The notes: a model not told the origin generated them from the letters alone. Shown: positions 7,870-17,040, numbered from the stretch's first letter. The stretch is DNA of 64,000 nucleotides from DASXIF01 sp036498145 (GCA_963708625.1 CAVPSV010000004.1:496001-560000), one strand, 5' to 3'. Numbers and translations are program-made.

Positions 7870-8175
7870 GTGGCGCGCGAGCCGAAGTTCATCGAGCGCA
7901 TCCACCTCGCGCCGGGCGGCTTCCGCAGCGAGCACATCGACGAGGTCGAGCTGCGACACAGCGACACCGGCATCGTCGAACGGCTGGACGTCGGCATCGC
8001 CGCCCGCCTCATCGACGACTACGGCTGGGACATCCGGGTTCTCGTGCCGGCCGCACCGCGCACCAAGCCGCCCGGCCAGGTGACCACCATTCACCCCTAC
8101 GGCCGGCCCGCCTACCTCCGCTCCACGGCTGGCGGCTACCCCACCGACGACCTGCTGCAGCTCCCGACCTATTAG
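7870..8175 (+). CDS. DUF3892 domain protein
   Basis: A protein of about 101 residues starting at GTG 7870, six bases after GGGAGG (7858-7863). The sequence has the layout of DUF3892: FIERIHLAPGG, a strand pair HIDEVELRHSDTGIVERLDV, then RPAYLRSTAGG and finally DDLLQLPTY, matching the family's YLRT...DNLLxLP ending. DUF3892 proteins are small and of unknown function. The larger open frame from 7411 is noncoding upstream of this point. Confidence 0.7.
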   Translation: MAREPKFIERIHLAPGGFRSEHIDEVELRHSDTGIVERLDVGIAARLIDDYGWDIRVLVPAAPRTKPPGQVTTIHPYGRPAYLRSTAGGYPTDDLLQLPTY

Positions 8176-8250
8176 CCCAGGATCTCGTCGTTGCGCAAAG
8201 CGCCGTCCTGACCGCTCGGCTCCGATGCGCGGCGTTCAGCCCGACCGGCG

Positions 8251-9453
8251 CTACTGATTGAGCTTGTACTCCTTCAGCAGGCCACGGCTGATGATCGTCT
8301 TCTGGATCTCCGACGTGCCCTCGCCGATGAGCAGGAACGGCGCCTCGCGCATCAGCCGCTCGATCTCGTACTCCTTCGAGTAGCCGTAACCGCCGTGGAT
8401 GCGGAACGACTCCTGCGTCACCTCGGCGCAGTACTCCGAGGCCAGCAGCTTGGCCATGCCGGCCTCGACGTCGTTGCGCTCACCTGCGTCCTTCAGCCGC
8501 GCCGCGTTCACCATCAGCAGGTGCGCAGCCTCGACCTTGGTCGCCATCTCGGCCAGCTTGAACGCGATCGCCTGGTGCTCGGCGATCTGCTTGCCGAACG
8601 TCTTGCGCTGCTGGGCGTAGGCAACCGCGAGTTCGAACGCCCGGATCGAGATGCCGCAGCCGCGCGCCGCGACGTTCACCCGACCCACCTCGACGCCGTC
8701 CATCATCTGGTAGAAGCCGCGCCCGCGACCCTTCTCGCCGCCGAGCACCGCATCGGCCGGCACCCGCACGCCGTCGAGCACCATCTCGGTGGTCTCGACG
8801 CCCTTGTAACCCATCTTGTCGATCTTGCCGGGAATGGTGAGGCCCGGCCGCGTCTCACCGAAGCCCGGCTCCTTCTCGATCAGGAACGTGGTCATGTTCT
8901 TGTAGACCGAATCGCCGCCCAGATCGTCCTTCACCAGCGTCGCGACCACCCCGGCGCGCGCGCCGTTGGTCAGCCACATCTTCTGCCCGTCCAGCACGAA
9001 CTCGTCACCATCGGCTTTGGCCCGCGACTTGATCGCCGCCACGTCCGACCCGCACTCCGGCTCGCTCATCGAGAACGCGCCGCGGATCTCACCGGTCGCC
9101 ATCTTCGGCAGCAACCGCTGCTTCTGCTCGTCCGTGCCGTGCTGGTTGATCATGTAGGCGACGATGAAGTGCGTGTTGATCACGCCGGACACCGACATCC
9201 ACCCGCGCGCGATCTGCTCCACCACCAACGCGTAGGTCAGCAGCGACTCACCCAACCCGCCGTACTCCTCGGCGATGGTCAGGCCGAACAGCCCCATCTC
9301 CTTCATGCCCTCGACGATCGCCTCCGGGAACTCGTCCTTGTGCTCGAGTTCGGTGGCGTTCGGGATGATCTCCTTGTCCACGAAATCGCGGACGGTGCGC
9401 AGGATCTCCTGCTGGACGTCGGTCAGCCCGGCGGTCTGGGCGAGGCGAGCCAT
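8251..9453 (-). CDS. Acyl-CoA dehydrogenase
   Basis: A 400-residue FAD enzyme that introduces the alpha-beta double bond into acyl-CoA and passes electrons to ETF. It has the full ACAD fold: N-terminal helices (LTDVQQEILRTVRDFVDKEI), the middle beta domain with AFSMSEPECGSDVAAI and MWLTNGARAGVV, and the C-terminal helices with RKTFGKQIAEHQAIAFKLAE and RIHGGYGYSKEYEIER. The catalytic Glu is in IGEGTSEIQK near the end. Length is standard. The substrate is not evident; a CoA-ester lyase two genes away suggests branched or dicarboxylic acyl-CoA metabolism, as in ethylmalonyl-CoA-type routes, but this is inference. Confidence 0.93.
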   Translation of the reverse strand: MARLAQTAGLTDVQQEILRTVRDFVDKEIIPNATELEHKDEFPEAIVEGMKEMGLFGLTIAEEYGGLGESLLTYALVVEQIARGWMSVSGVINTHFIVAYMINQHGTDEQKQRLLPKMATGEIRGAFSMSEPECGSDVAAIKSRAKADGDEFVLDGQKMWLTNGARAGVVATLVKDDLGGDSVYKNMTTFLIEKEPGFGETRPGLTIPGKIDKMGYKGVETTEMVLDGVRVPADAVLGGEKGRGRGFYQMMDGVEVGRVNVAARGCGISIRAFELAVAYAQQRKTFGKQIAEHQAIAFKLAEMATKVEAAHLLMVNAARLKDAGERNDVEAGMAKLLASEYCAEVTQESFRIHGGYGYSKEYEIERLMREAPFLLIGEGTSEIQKTIISRGLLKEYKLNQ

Positions 9454-9591
9454 GGGGTCGTCCCTCCAAGGTCACGACGCGCGCAGACGGACACGGGGAC
9501 AAGCATCGACAGGCGCGTCTGTACTGCCGCCAGTATCCCCTGCCCGGTAGTAGGACGACCAACTGTCACCCGGATGCGTTAGGAATGCCAC

Positions 9592-9972
9592 ATGCATCGA
9601 ATCCTGCTGCGCACCGTCGTCATCGACGTCCCGTCCCAGGCCAACGACGCCACCCGCGACTTCTGGACCACGGCGCTATCGGCCACCACCCGCCGCGCCA
9701 CCAAGCACCCCGAATACCACGTGCTGGAGCACTCCGCCGCCGCCGGACCGGTGATGGTGCAGGACGTCGGCAGCACCGCCGCCCGGGTGCATCTCGACAT
9801 CGAGTCCGACGACGTCGCAGCCGAAGTGGCGCGCCTGGTGGCGGCCGGCGCCACCGTGGTGGAACAGCACGGAGACTGGGTGGTGCTGCGCGACCCGGCC
9901 GGCCTGCTGTTCTGTGTGGTGCCTGGCGCGGGCGCGGACTTCGTCGCGCAATCGACCGCCGTCGACGACTGA
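9592..9972 (+). CDS. Glyoxalase-like VOC-fold protein
   Basis: A 126-residue vicinal-oxygen-chelate protein. It shows the Glyoxalase_6-type pattern: TVVIDVPSQANDATRDFWTT at the start, RVHLDIESDDVAAEVARL in the middle and GDWVVLRDPAGLLFCVVP near the end. Such proteins are metal-dependent lyases, dioxygenases or binding proteins, and the substrate cannot be told from sequence. ATG 9592 follows AGGA at 9581. It is divergent from the acyl-CoA dehydrogenase gene, with 138 bases between. Confidence 0.82.
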   Translation: MHRILLRTVVIDVPSQANDATRDFWTTALSATTRRATKHPEYHVLEHSAAAGPVMVQDVGSTAARVHLDIESDDVAAEVARLVAAGATVVEQHGDWVVLRDPAGLLFCVVPGAGADFVAQSTAVDD

Positions 9973-10018
9973 GACAGCCGAGACAAACTAAGCCGTCAGG
10001 TCCCCGACGGCGCAGACG

Positions 10019-10789
10019 TCAGGACGTGGTGAACACGTACACCTGCGCGGCTGGCGGCTGCTTCACCACGAATGGCTTGTTCCACGAGTCGAACGTCGAG
10101 GTGGCGCTGGTGGCGCCCTTCGTCCCGGTCGCCTGCACCGGATACGGTTTGCCGTTCTTCGCCACATAGAGCGCCGAGCCGGTCGTGTGGTCGGTCAACG
10201 GGATGGTGACCACCTTGTTGATCACCTTGTCCCCGCCCTTGACGAACTGCGTCGGATCGCCGCTGCCGACCACCGATTCCATGAACATCTTCAGACTGGT
10301 CAGCCGCTCCACCTGCGCGAACGTGCCGGTGAAGGTCGGGTTCTTCACCCACTTGCCATGCACCTTCGGCAGCAACGCGGTGGCCTTGGCCGCGGCCAGC
10401 TCGGCCTGCCAGAACGCGTCCGGCCCGTTGACGTAGACGTCCGAGCCGATCCGGATCAGCAGCACCTTCGTCTTGTCCACCACGACGTTGCCGGTGGAGT
10501 TGTTGCCGGAGAAGTCGATGTCCAGCACCGTGGTGATCTTCTTGTTCTTCGAGTTCGTCACCACGTGCACCGAGGTCGCCGCACGCATGTCGTCGTATGC
10601 GGCAGTGGCAAGCGCGCTGGCGGTGAGGTTCGTGCTCAGCGCGTCCGTCGCCGGAGCGCTCGGCAGGACATTGCCGCTCTGGCTCGGGAAGTTCGCCCCG
10701 CCGGACGTCGAACCACCGCACGCCGTCAGTGCCGTCGCCGCCAGCGCGACGGAGGCGGCAGCGAGCCACCGATGAGCCGGCCTGAGCAC
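10019..10789 (-). CDS. Lipoprotein, LppX/LprG-like
   Basis: A 256-residue exported lipoprotein. I prefer GTG 10789 over the upstream ATG at 10861 because GAGGGGGA lies just before it and it puts the signal peptide first (LRPAHRWLAAASVALAATAL then the lipobox LTAC). The mature part (DMRAATSVHVV, TTVLDIDFSG, VYVNGPDAFWQ, GKWVKNP, HTTGSALYVAKNGKPYPVQ) has the segment order of LppX/LprAFG-type proteins, which carry hydrophobic ligands or lipids in the cell envelope. The upstream lyase gene ends at 10858, leaving 68 bases in which the GTG site sits. Confidence 0.8.
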   Translation of the reverse strand: MLRPAHRWLAAASVALAATALTACGGSTSGGANFPSQSGNVLPSAPATDALSTNLTASALATAAYDDMRAATSVHVVTNSKNKKITTVLDIDFSGNNSTGNVVVDKTKVLLIRIGSDVYVNGPDAFWQAELAAAKATALLPKVHGKWVKNPTFTGTFAQVERLTSLKMFMESVVGSGDPTQFVKGGDKVINKVVTIPLTDHTTGSALYVAKNGKPYPVQATGTKGATSATSTFDSWNKPFVVKQPPAAQVYVFTTS

Positions 10790-10857
10790 CTGGTCCCCCT
10801 CGATCCGTGTTCGCGTCACCGTACGTGATCGCCGCGGCACGATCCGATCGGCCGTCG

Positions 10858-11856
10858 TCAACTCTCAGGGGGCGTGAACGCCGACGTCCGCGCCAGCCCC
10901 GCCGCGCGGCCCTTCCCCGCGATCACCAGCGCCATCTTGCGCGACGCCTCGTCGATCATCTCGTCGCCCAGCATGGCCGAGCCCTTCGCCCCGCCGGCCT
11001 CGGAGGTGTAGTAGTCGTAGGCGTCCAGGATCAGTTCGGCGTGGTCGTAGTCGTCCTGGGTCGGGGCGTAGACCTCGTTCGCGATGGCGATCTGGTCCGG
11101 ATGCAACACCCACTTGCCGTCGAAGCCCAACGCCGCCGACCGCTGCGCCACGCGCCGGAAACCCTCGGCGTCACGGATCTGCAGGTAGGGGCCGTCGATG
11201 GCTTGCTTGTCGTTCGCGCGGGCCGCCATCAGGATCGACATCAGGATGTGGTGATACGCATCGCCGACGTCGTAACCGGGTGGCTGCTCGCCCACCACCA
11301 GCGACTTCATATTGATGCTCGCCATGAAGTCGGCCGGCCCGAAGATGATCGTCTCCACCCGCGGGCTGGCCTTCGCGATCGCGTCGACCGCGATCAGGCC
11401 CTGGGCGTTCTCGATCTGGGCCTCGATACCGATGCGGCCGACCTCGTAACCCATCGTCTTCTCGATCTGGGTCATCAAGATGTCCAGGGCGACGATCTGC
11501 TCGGGGCTCTGCACCTTCGGCAGCATGATGCAGTCCAGGTTCGGCCCCGCGCCCTCGACCACCTCGACGACATCGCGGTAGGTCCAGTGCGTCGTCCAGT
11601 CGTTGACGCGCACGACCCGGATCTTGTCGCCCCAGCCGCCCTCGTTCAGCGCGGCCACGATGTTCTTGCGTGCCTCGGGCTTGACCAGCGGCGCGCACGC
11701 GTCCTCGAGGTCGAGGAACACCTGGTCGGCCGGTAGCCCCTTCGCCTTCTCCAGGAAGCGCGGGTTGCTACCTGGCACGGCCAGGCAGGACCGGCGCGGT
11801 CGCAGGTTCCCGCCCGCGGCCGGCGACACGGGAGATTCGGACTGGTTCACGGTCAT
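10858..11856 (-). CDS. CoA ester lyase, CitE/malyl-CoA lyase family
   Basis: A 332-residue TIM-barrel lyase. Motifs are RRSCLAVPGSNPRFLEKA, VFLDLEDACAP (metal-binding Glu/Asp), IRVVRVN, IMLPKVQSPEQI, GIEAQIENAQGL, ETIIFGPADFMAS and GKWVLHPDQI. These fit the actinobacterial CitE-like branch, which cleaves or forms malyl-CoA or beta-methylmalyl-CoA. It is longer than the CitE subunit of citrate lyase, and no citrate lyase partner genes are present, so a stand-alone enzyme is likely. Start ATG 11856 (MTVNQSES) is chosen over 11889. Confidence 0.88.
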   Translation of the reverse strand: MTVNQSESPVSPAAGGNLRPRRSCLAVPGSNPRFLEKAKGLPADQVFLDLEDACAPLVKPEARKNIVAALNEGGWGDKIRVVRVNDWTTHWTYRDVVEVVEGAGPNLDCIMLPKVQSPEQIVALDILMTQIEKTMGYEVGRIGIEAQIENAQGLIAVDAIAKASPRVETIIFGPADFMASINMKSLVVGEQPPGYDVGDAYHHILMSILMAARANDKQAIDGPYLQIRDAEGFRRVAQRSAALGFDGKWVLHPDQIAIANEVYAPTQDDYDHAELILDAYDYYTSEAGGAKGSAMLGDEMIDEASRKMALVIAGKGRAAGLARTSAFTPPES

Positions 11857-12063
11857 ACCGGCGAGCATGCCCCACCCCGCCGCGGGCACGCCAACCCGCG
11901 CAGACCCGGTGTCGGGGGTCTCACACGCCGTGATCCGGGTTGGCCAGCCGAGCGCAAAGAGGGCGCCGGCCAGTTAGACGCCCCTGAGACGCGTCCGAGA
12001 GAAACCGCCGGAACCGGCGCATGGTTCCAGCACTCGGCCGGGCACGCCGACTAGCCTGCTGTC

Positions 12064-13329
12064 GTGAGTACCGGAACGCGGATCTTCCTGGCGAGGCTCG
12101 CCGGAATCGGCGTGTTCGACCCCAACGGCGACCAGTTGGGGCGCGTCCGTGACGCTGTCACCACGCTGCGCGTCGACCGCCAGCCGCCGCGCATCCTCGG
12201 CCTGGTGGTCGAGCTGCTGCACCGGCACCGCATCTTCGTGCCGATGGGCCGGGTCACCCGAATCGAACCGGACGCGGTTGTGCTCGTCTCCGGCACCGTC
12301 AACATGAAGCGCTTCGAACGCCGCCCGAGCGAGGTGCTCGTGCTGCACGAGCTGCTCGACCGGACCGTCGTCGTCAACGACCAGCAGGTGACGATCGTGG
12401 ACGCGGCCATCGAGCAGAACCGCAACCGGGACTGGGTGATCACCAGGCTCGCGGTCCGCACCACCACTGCCGGGGTCCGGTTGCGGCCGCGGCGCGGTCA
12501 GCACTTCCAGGTGTCCTGGGAGTCGGTGGACGGGCTCGCGGTGCCGCCGGAGCAACAGCAGGGCACCGACGCGCTGGTCGCCATGTTCGCCGAGATGCGT
12601 GCCGCCGACATCGCGACCGCACTGCAGGATCTGTCGCCGAAGCGGCGGCGCGAGGTCGTCGCGGCCTTCGACGACGAGCGCCTGGCCGACGTGCTCCAGG
12701 AGCTGCCCGAGGACGACCAGGTGGAGCTGCTGCACGGCCTCAACGACGAGCGTGCCGCCGACGTGCTGGAGGCGATGGACGACGACGACGCGGCTGACCT
12801 GCTCGGCGAACTCACCACGGCCGACCAGCAACGCCTGCTCGAGTTGATGGAGCCGGAGGAGGCCGAGCCGGTCCGCCGGCTGATGACCTACGGCGACTAC
12901 ACCGCCGGCGGCCTGATGACCTCCGAGCCGGTGATCCTGCTGCCGGACGCCACAGTTGCGGACGCGCTGGCGCTGGTCCGTAATCCGGAACTGTCACCGG
13001 CGATCGCCGCACAGGTGTTCGTCGTTCGCCCGCCGCACTCCACCCCCACCGGCCGCTACCTAGGCACCGCACACATCCAGCGACTGCTACGCGAACCGCC
13101 GTCCTCACTGGTCAGCGGCCTCGCCGAGAAGGACACCGGTTGGTTGCGCCCGGACGCCCCGATCGACGAGGTCACCCGGCACCTGGCTACCTACAACCTC
13201 GTTGCGGCACCGGTGCTGGACGAGGGCGACCGGCTGCTCGGCGCGGTCTCCGTCGACGACGTGCTGGATCACCTGTTGCCGGAGAACTGGCGCGATGCCG
13301 ACGCCGACGAGGAGCTCGCCCGTGGCTGA
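12064..13329 (+). CDS. MgtE N-terminal domain and CBS-pair protein without membrane domain
   Basis: A 421-residue cytoplasmic protein starting at GTG 12064. Residues about 1-165 form two PRC-barrel-like beta units (GVFDPNGDQLGRVRDAV, DRTVVVNDQQVTIVDA). Residues about 180-285 are an MgtE_N superhelix (ALQDLSPKRRREVVAAF, DVLQELPEDDQVELL, LLELMEPEEAEPVRRLM). The rest is a CBS pair (GGLMTSEPVILLPDATVADA, LVAAPVLDEGDRLLGAVSVDDVLDHL). The five-helix magnesium channel of MgtE is missing, so it is a sensor or regulator, not a transporter. Mycobacteria carry a similar gene near mrp and tatB, as here. It overlaps the DUF1003 gene by eight bases, and the two probably work together. Confidence 0.88.
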   Translation: MSTGTRIFLARLAGIGVFDPNGDQLGRVRDAVTTLRVDRQPPRILGLVVELLHRHRIFVPMGRVTRIEPDAVVLVSGTVNMKRFERRPSEVLVLHELLDRTVVVNDQQVTIVDAAIEQNRNRDWVITRLAVRTTTAGVRLRPRRGQHFQVSWESVDGLAVPPEQQQGTDALVAMFAEMRAADIATALQDLSPKRRREVVAAFDDERLADVLQELPEDDQVELLHGLNDERAADVLEAMDDDDAADLLGELTTADQQRLLELMEPEEAEPVRRLMTYGDYTAGGLMTSEPVILLPDATVADALALVRNPELSPAIAAQVFVVRPPHSTPTGRYLGTAHIQRLLREPPSSLVSGLAEKDTGWLRPDAPIDEVTRHLATYNLVAAPVLDEGDRLLGAVSVDDVLDHLLPENWRDADADEELARG

Positions 13330-13855
13330 GCGGCGCGACCGGCTGGACCAGCCGCGCGTGCCGCGGGGCATCCGGCGTCCTCGCATCGACCCCGACCGCT
13401 TCGGCGAGCTGTCCGAGCAGTTGGCGCGCTACTTCGGCACAGCCCGCTACCTCGCCATCCAGACGCTGTTCGTGCTGGCCTGGATCGCCATCAACGCGGT
13501 GTGGGGCATCAACTGGCACAACTCCGGCCACCACGGCAGCAAGCCGTTCGACCCGTATCCGTTCATCCTGTTGAACCTCGCGTTCTCGACCCAGGCTGCC
13601 TACGCGGCACCGCTGATCCTGCTGGCGCAGAATCGCCAGGCCGACCGGGACCGCATTCAGGCCGAGGCAGACCGCGCCGCGGCCGCCCGAGCCGTCGCCG
13701 ACACCGAGTACCTCGCGCGCGAACTCGCGTCGGTGCGGATGGCCCTGGGCGAGGTGGTCACACGTGACTTCCTGCGTGCCGAACTGGCCCGGCTCGAGGA
13801 CCGCCGCGAGGACCGCCGCGAGGACCGACGGGACGAGCGGCGCGACCCGCGCTAG
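13322..13855 (+). CDS. DUF1003 membrane protein
   Basis: A 177-residue protein starting at GTG 13322 inside the end of the previous gene (overlap of eight bases). DUF1003 signature: YLAIQTLFVLAWIAINAV as first membrane helix, FDPYPFILLNLAFSTQAAY and a second helix running to PLILLAQNRQADRDR. A charged coiled-coil tail follows, ending in a short repeat of EDRR units (13796-13850) made by near-identical DNA units. The function of DUF1003 is unknown; coupling to an MgtE_N/CBS protein suggests a role in metal-ion homeostasis. Confidence 0.88.
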   Translation: MAERRDRLDQPRVPRGIRRPRIDPDRFGELSEQLARYFGTARYLAIQTLFVLAWIAINAVWGINWHNSGHHGSKPFDPYPFILLNLAFSTQAAYAAPLILLAQNRQADRDRIQAEADRAAAARAVADTEYLARELASVRMALGEVVTRDFLRAELARLEDRREDRREDRRDERRDPR

Positions 13856-13907
13856 CCACCGGGGCCGGACATCCCGACGGCGGCCACATGGCCAGTCGCG
13901 CAGGTGG

Positions 13908-14213
13908 TCAGGCCAGGCGAAGCAGCGCCGCGGTGACCGCCGCCGCCACCACCACCACCAGGAACGGCGCCCGGCGCCACACCGCGAGCGCGCCGACCGC
14001 GAAGCCGGCCAGCCGCGGCCCGTCCGCATGCAAGTGGCGGCCGTTCGCGACCGCCTCCACGACCACCAGCGCGGCCAGCAACGCGACCGGCACGAGCTCG
14101 ACGAGTCGCCGCATCCGTGGGTGGTCGAGTACCCGCGCCGGCACCAGATACCCGGCGAGCTTGAGCAGGTAGCAGCCCGCGATGGTGGCGATGACCAGCG
14201 CCCACAGGTTCAT
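13908..14213 (-). CDS. azlD: AzlD-type branched-chain amino acid export subunit
   Basis: A 101-residue membrane protein with four hydrophobic segments (MNLWALVIATIAGCYLLKLA, LVPVALLAALVVVEAVA, GFAVGALAVWR, FLVVVVAAAVTAALLRLA). Size and layout are those of AzlD, the small partner of AzlC. It overlaps the azlC stop by four bases (ATGA type), so both are made together as an exporter for branched-chain amino acids or related compounds. Confidence 0.88.
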   Translation of the reverse strand: MNLWALVIATIAGCYLLKLAGYLVPARVLDHPRMRRLVELVPVALLAALVVVEAVANGRHLHADGPRLAGFAVGALAVWRRAPFLVVVVAAAVTAALLRLA

Positions 14214-14917
14214 CGGGACCGCTTCGCCGGTCCGGAACGAACCGTGGTGGACAGCAGCAGCGCAGCGCAGGAGACGAGCACCGGGACGCCCGGCGGCGTC
14301 AGCGGGATCATCACGAACGCGATCACGGCACCGCCCAGCGCGACCCGTCGTTCCACCGCACCGTCGCGCAGGCGCGGCGCGAGCAGCGCCAGGAACGCGG
14401 CGGGAATCACCGCATCGAGCCCGAACTTGGCCGGGTCACCGAACGCGCTCGCCCCTGCCGCACCGAGCAGTGTGGACAGGTTCCAGAACGTGAATACGCC
14501 GGCGAACGTCCACCAGAAAGCGACCCGCGCCAGTGGCGGCCGAGGCTGGCCGACGGCCATCGCCGTCGACTCGTCGATCGTGCCCAGCGCGGCCAGCAGC
14601 CGCCGCCAGCCGCGCACCTGCAGCAGCGGCGCCATCCGCATCGCATAGAGGGTGTTGCGCGAACCGAGCAGCAGCCCGCTGCCGAGCGCAGCGCCGAGCG
14701 AGCCACCGCCGGCCACCACGCCGACCACGGCGAACTGGGTGCCGCCGGTGAACGCCAGCAACGACAGCAGGCACGTCTGCAGCACCGACAGGCCGGCGGC
14801 CACCGAAGCGGCGCCGAACGCGAACCCGTACGCGCCGACGGCGACACCCACGCCCAGACAGTTGCGAATCGTGGCCCGGCGCTCGGCACTGCTGGGCGGC
14901 AACTCCGGTTCGGTCAT
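14210..14917 (-). CDS. azlC: AzlC-type branched-chain amino acid exporter, large subunit
   Basis: A 235-residue protein with about six hydrophobic helices. AYGFAFGAASVAAGLSVLQ, LLAFTGGTQFAVVGVV and LGSRNTLYAMRMAPLL match the AzlC family (PF03591). The start overlaps the stop of the MarR regulator gene and its own stop overlaps azlD, so the three form one tight operon. Export of branched-chain amino acids or toxic analogues is the known role of the family. Confidence 0.9.
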   Translation of the reverse strand: MTEPELPPSSAERRATIRNCLGVGVAVGAYGFAFGAASVAAGLSVLQTCLLSLLAFTGGTQFAVVGVVAGGGSLGAALGSGLLLGSRNTLYAMRMAPLLQVRGWRRLLAALGTIDESTAMAVGQPRPPLARVAFWWTFAGVFTFWNLSTLLGAAGASAFGDPAKFGLDAVIPAAFLALLAPRLRDGAVERRVALGGAVIAFVMIPLTPPGVPVLVSCAALLLSTTVRSGPAKRSR

Positions 14918-15384
14918 TCGTCCGGCGGCGCGTCGGCCAGCCGGCCGAGCGAGGCGGCCAGCGAGCGCAGCTCCTCGTCGTCGAAGCGGGAGAGGAAGTG
15001 CCGCTGGATCCCGGCGAGATGGATCGGCGCGGCGGTGCGCAGCCGGTCCAGGCCGTCGACGGTGAGCACCGTGAAGGTGCCCCGCGCGTCGTCGCGGGAA
15101 CGTTCACGGCGGACCAGTCGCTCCGCCTCCAGGCGGTCGACGAGCCTGGTCAGCCCGGAGCGAGACAGCAGCACCCGCTCGGCCAGCTCGGCCATGCGCA
15201 GCCGGCGCCCGGGTGCCTCGGCGAGCTGGAGCAACACGTCGTACCAGCTCAGCGGCAGCCCGGCCTCGGCGGCCAGCTCGCGCTCGAGTTCGCGCACGAG
15301 GGCAGCGTGTGCGCGCAGGAACGAGCGCCAGACTTCGAGCCGCCAATTGGACGCGCCGATATGCGCGGGTGTGGGGGAACTCAT
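14914..15384 (-). CDS. MarR-family transcriptional regulator
   Basis: A 156-residue winged-helix regulator. ATG 15384 starts MSSPTPAHIGASNW; the frame is open to 15867 but there lies opposite the mrp gene. The DNA-binding part is visible: LPLSWYDVLLQLAEAPGRRL, MAELAERVLLSRSGLTRLVD (recognition helix) and the wing RSRDDARGTFTVLT. It is the first gene of the azlCD operon and probably controls it from the gap shared with mrp, where the divergent starts are only 85 bases apart. Confidence 0.9.
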   Translation of the reverse strand: MSSPTPAHIGASNWRLEVWRSFLRAHAALVRELERELAAEAGLPLSWYDVLLQLAEAPGRRLRMAELAERVLLSRSGLTRLVDRLEAERLVRRERSRDDARGTFTVLTVDGLDRLRTAAPIHLAGIQRHFLSRFDDEELRSLAASLGRLADAPPDE

Positions 15385-15469
15385 CGCGGATCTGATCCTA
15401 AGCGGCGCCCCGACATTGGCCGGGTGGTCCATTCGGCGGCGGATGGCCCGGGCTCCGTAGGATCGAAGC

Positions 15470-16600
15470 GTGCCCCGCCCTGACGAAACCGCGGTTCGCG
15501 CCGCCCTGGCCACCGTCGACGACCCGGAGATCCGCAAGCCGATCACCGAGCTGGACATGGTCGCCGACGTGCGGATCGAGGACGACGGCGCGGTCGCCGT
15601 GACCGTGCTGTTGACCATTCCCGGCTGCCCCATGCGCAACGAACTCACCCAGGGCGTCACCGCGGCGGTGTCGCGAGTGGCCGACGTGCGATCGGTTTCG
15701 GTGACGTTCGGCGTGATGAGCGACGAGCAGCGCACCGCGCTGCGGCTGAAGCTGCGCGGGGACGCGCCGCAGAACGAGATCCCGTTCGCGCAGCCCGGCT
15801 CCCGGACCCGTGTGTACGCGGTCGCATCCGGCAAGGGCGGGGTGGGCAAGTCGTCGGTCACGGTCAACCTGGCCGCCGCACTCGCGGCCCGCGGCGTCGC
15901 GGTCGGCGTGCTCGACGCCGATATCTACGGCTTCTCGGTGCCCCGGATGCTCGGCGTCACCGGCAAGCCGACCCAGGTCGATCAAATGATCATGCCGCCG
16001 GTCGCGCACGACGTGAAGGTGATCTCGATCGGCATGTTCACGCCGGGCAACACCGCCGTGGTGTGGCGCGGCCCGATGCTGCACCGGGCGCTTCAGCAGT
16101 TCCTGGCCGACGTCTTCTGGGGCGACCTGGACGTGCTGCTGATGGACCTGCCGCCGGGCACCGGCGACATCGCCATCTCGGTGGCGCAGCTCGTGCCCTC
16201 GGCGGAGCTGCTGGTGGTCACCACACCGCAACTGGCCGCGCGGGAAGTCGCCGAGCGCGCCGGTTCGATCGCGCTGCAGACGCACCAGCAGATCGTCGGT
16301 GTGGTGGAGAACATGAGTTGGCTGGAGCTGCCCGACGGCACCCGGATGGAACTGTTCGGCAGCGGCGGCGGCCAGGCGGTCGCCGACTCGCTGGCGGCGA
16401 TGACGGGTACCCGCGTACCGCTGCTGGGTCAGATCCCGATCGATCAGCAGGTCCGTGAGGGTGGTGACGACGGGCTGCCGGTGGTGTTGCGGGCGCCGCA
16501 GTCGCCCGCTTCGGTGGCGCTGCTCTCGGTGGCCGACGTGCTCTCCCAGCGCCAGCACAGCCTGGTCGGCCGGTCCCTGGGCCTGGCCCCCGCCCGCTAA
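15470..16600 (+). CDS. mrp: Mrp/ApbC-family iron-sulfur carrier ATPase
   Basis: A 376-residue P-loop ATPase that carries or inserts Fe-S clusters. Residues 1-95 are a MIP18/DUF59 domain (VDDPEIRKPITELDMV, IPGCPMRNELTQGV). Then come SGKGGVGKSSVTVNLAAALA (deviant Walker A), GVLDADIYGFSVPRMLG and LLMDLPPGTGDIAISV. The C-terminal CxxC of many Mrp proteins is absent: after VVENMSWLELPDGTRM the sequence goes to LFGSGGG. I believe mycobacterial Mrp is similar there. GTG 15470 is the start. An open minus frame across the same DNA (15398-16558) is a shadow. Confidence 0.93.
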   Translation: MPRPDETAVRAALATVDDPEIRKPITELDMVADVRIEDDGAVAVTVLLTIPGCPMRNELTQGVTAAVSRVADVRSVSVTFGVMSDEQRTALRLKLRGDAPQNEIPFAQPGSRTRVYAVASGKGGVGKSSVTVNLAAALAARGVAVGVLDADIYGFSVPRMLGVTGKPTQVDQMIMPPVAHDVKVISIGMFTPGNTAVVWRGPMLHRALQQFLADVFWGDLDVLLMDLPPGTGDIAISVAQLVPSAELLVVTTPQLAAREVAERAGSIALQTHQQIVGVVENMSWLELPDGTRMELFGSGGGQAVADSLAAMTGTRVPLLGQIPIDQQVREGGDDGLPVVLRAPQSPASVALLSVADVLSQRQHSLVGRSLGLAPAR

Positions 16601-16608
16601 CTCCGCGG

Positions 16609-17040
16609 TTACGTCGCGTCGGGGTCGAACGGGGCTGCCTCGCCGCGGCCGAGCGGGTGCGGCGCAGGTGCAGGAGCCGGCGTCCGGGTTTGGGTCGCTG
16701 GCGGCTCGGTCGCGGCCGGGTCGCTGTCCAGGTCCCGAAAGACGTTCTCGATGGCGGCGCGCGGGTTCATCGTGCGCAGGTTCGCTGCGCCGTCGACGGC
16801 TTCGTCGCCGAGCAACGCCCGCGAGATCGCGGTGCGTGGGTGCAGATTGCGCAGGTCGATGTCGGCGAACTCCGGGCCGAGTTCGTCACGCAACTGCCGC
16901 CGTGCGCCGGTGGCCATGTCGCGCAGGGTGCGGATCATCCGCGCCGCATCGCGGGCCAGGCCCGGCAGCTTGTCCGGACCCAGCACCACCAGGCCGACGA
17001 GCGCCAGCACGATCAGTTCCATCGGCCCGACGTTGAACAC
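16609..17040 (-). CDS. tatB: Sec-independent translocase subunit TatB
   Basis: A 143-residue twin-arginine translocase component. MFNVGPMELIVLALVGLVVL is the N-terminal membrane helix, followed by GPDKLPGLARDAARMIRTLR, the hinge and amphipathic helix with the conserved GP and LP. The tail is acidic to Pro-rich. GTG 17040 is the start. It follows htrA by 81 bases on the same strand, as in the mycobacterial sigE-rseA-htrA-tatB block. Two proteins in this window have twin-arginine signals (23879 and 50894) and would use this pathway. Confidence 0.93.
   Translation of the reverse strand: MFNVGPMELIVLALVGLVVLGPDKLPGLARDAARMIRTLRDMATGARRQLRDELGPEFADIDLRNLHPRTAISRALLGDEAVDGAANLRTMNPRAAIENVFRDLDSDPAATEPPATQTRTPAPAPAPHPLGRGEAAPFDPDAT

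Noticed and set aside
15398..16558. 386-codon minus-strand open frame opposite mrp
   Set aside because: Antisense shadow; all Mrp motifs are on the plus strand in order.
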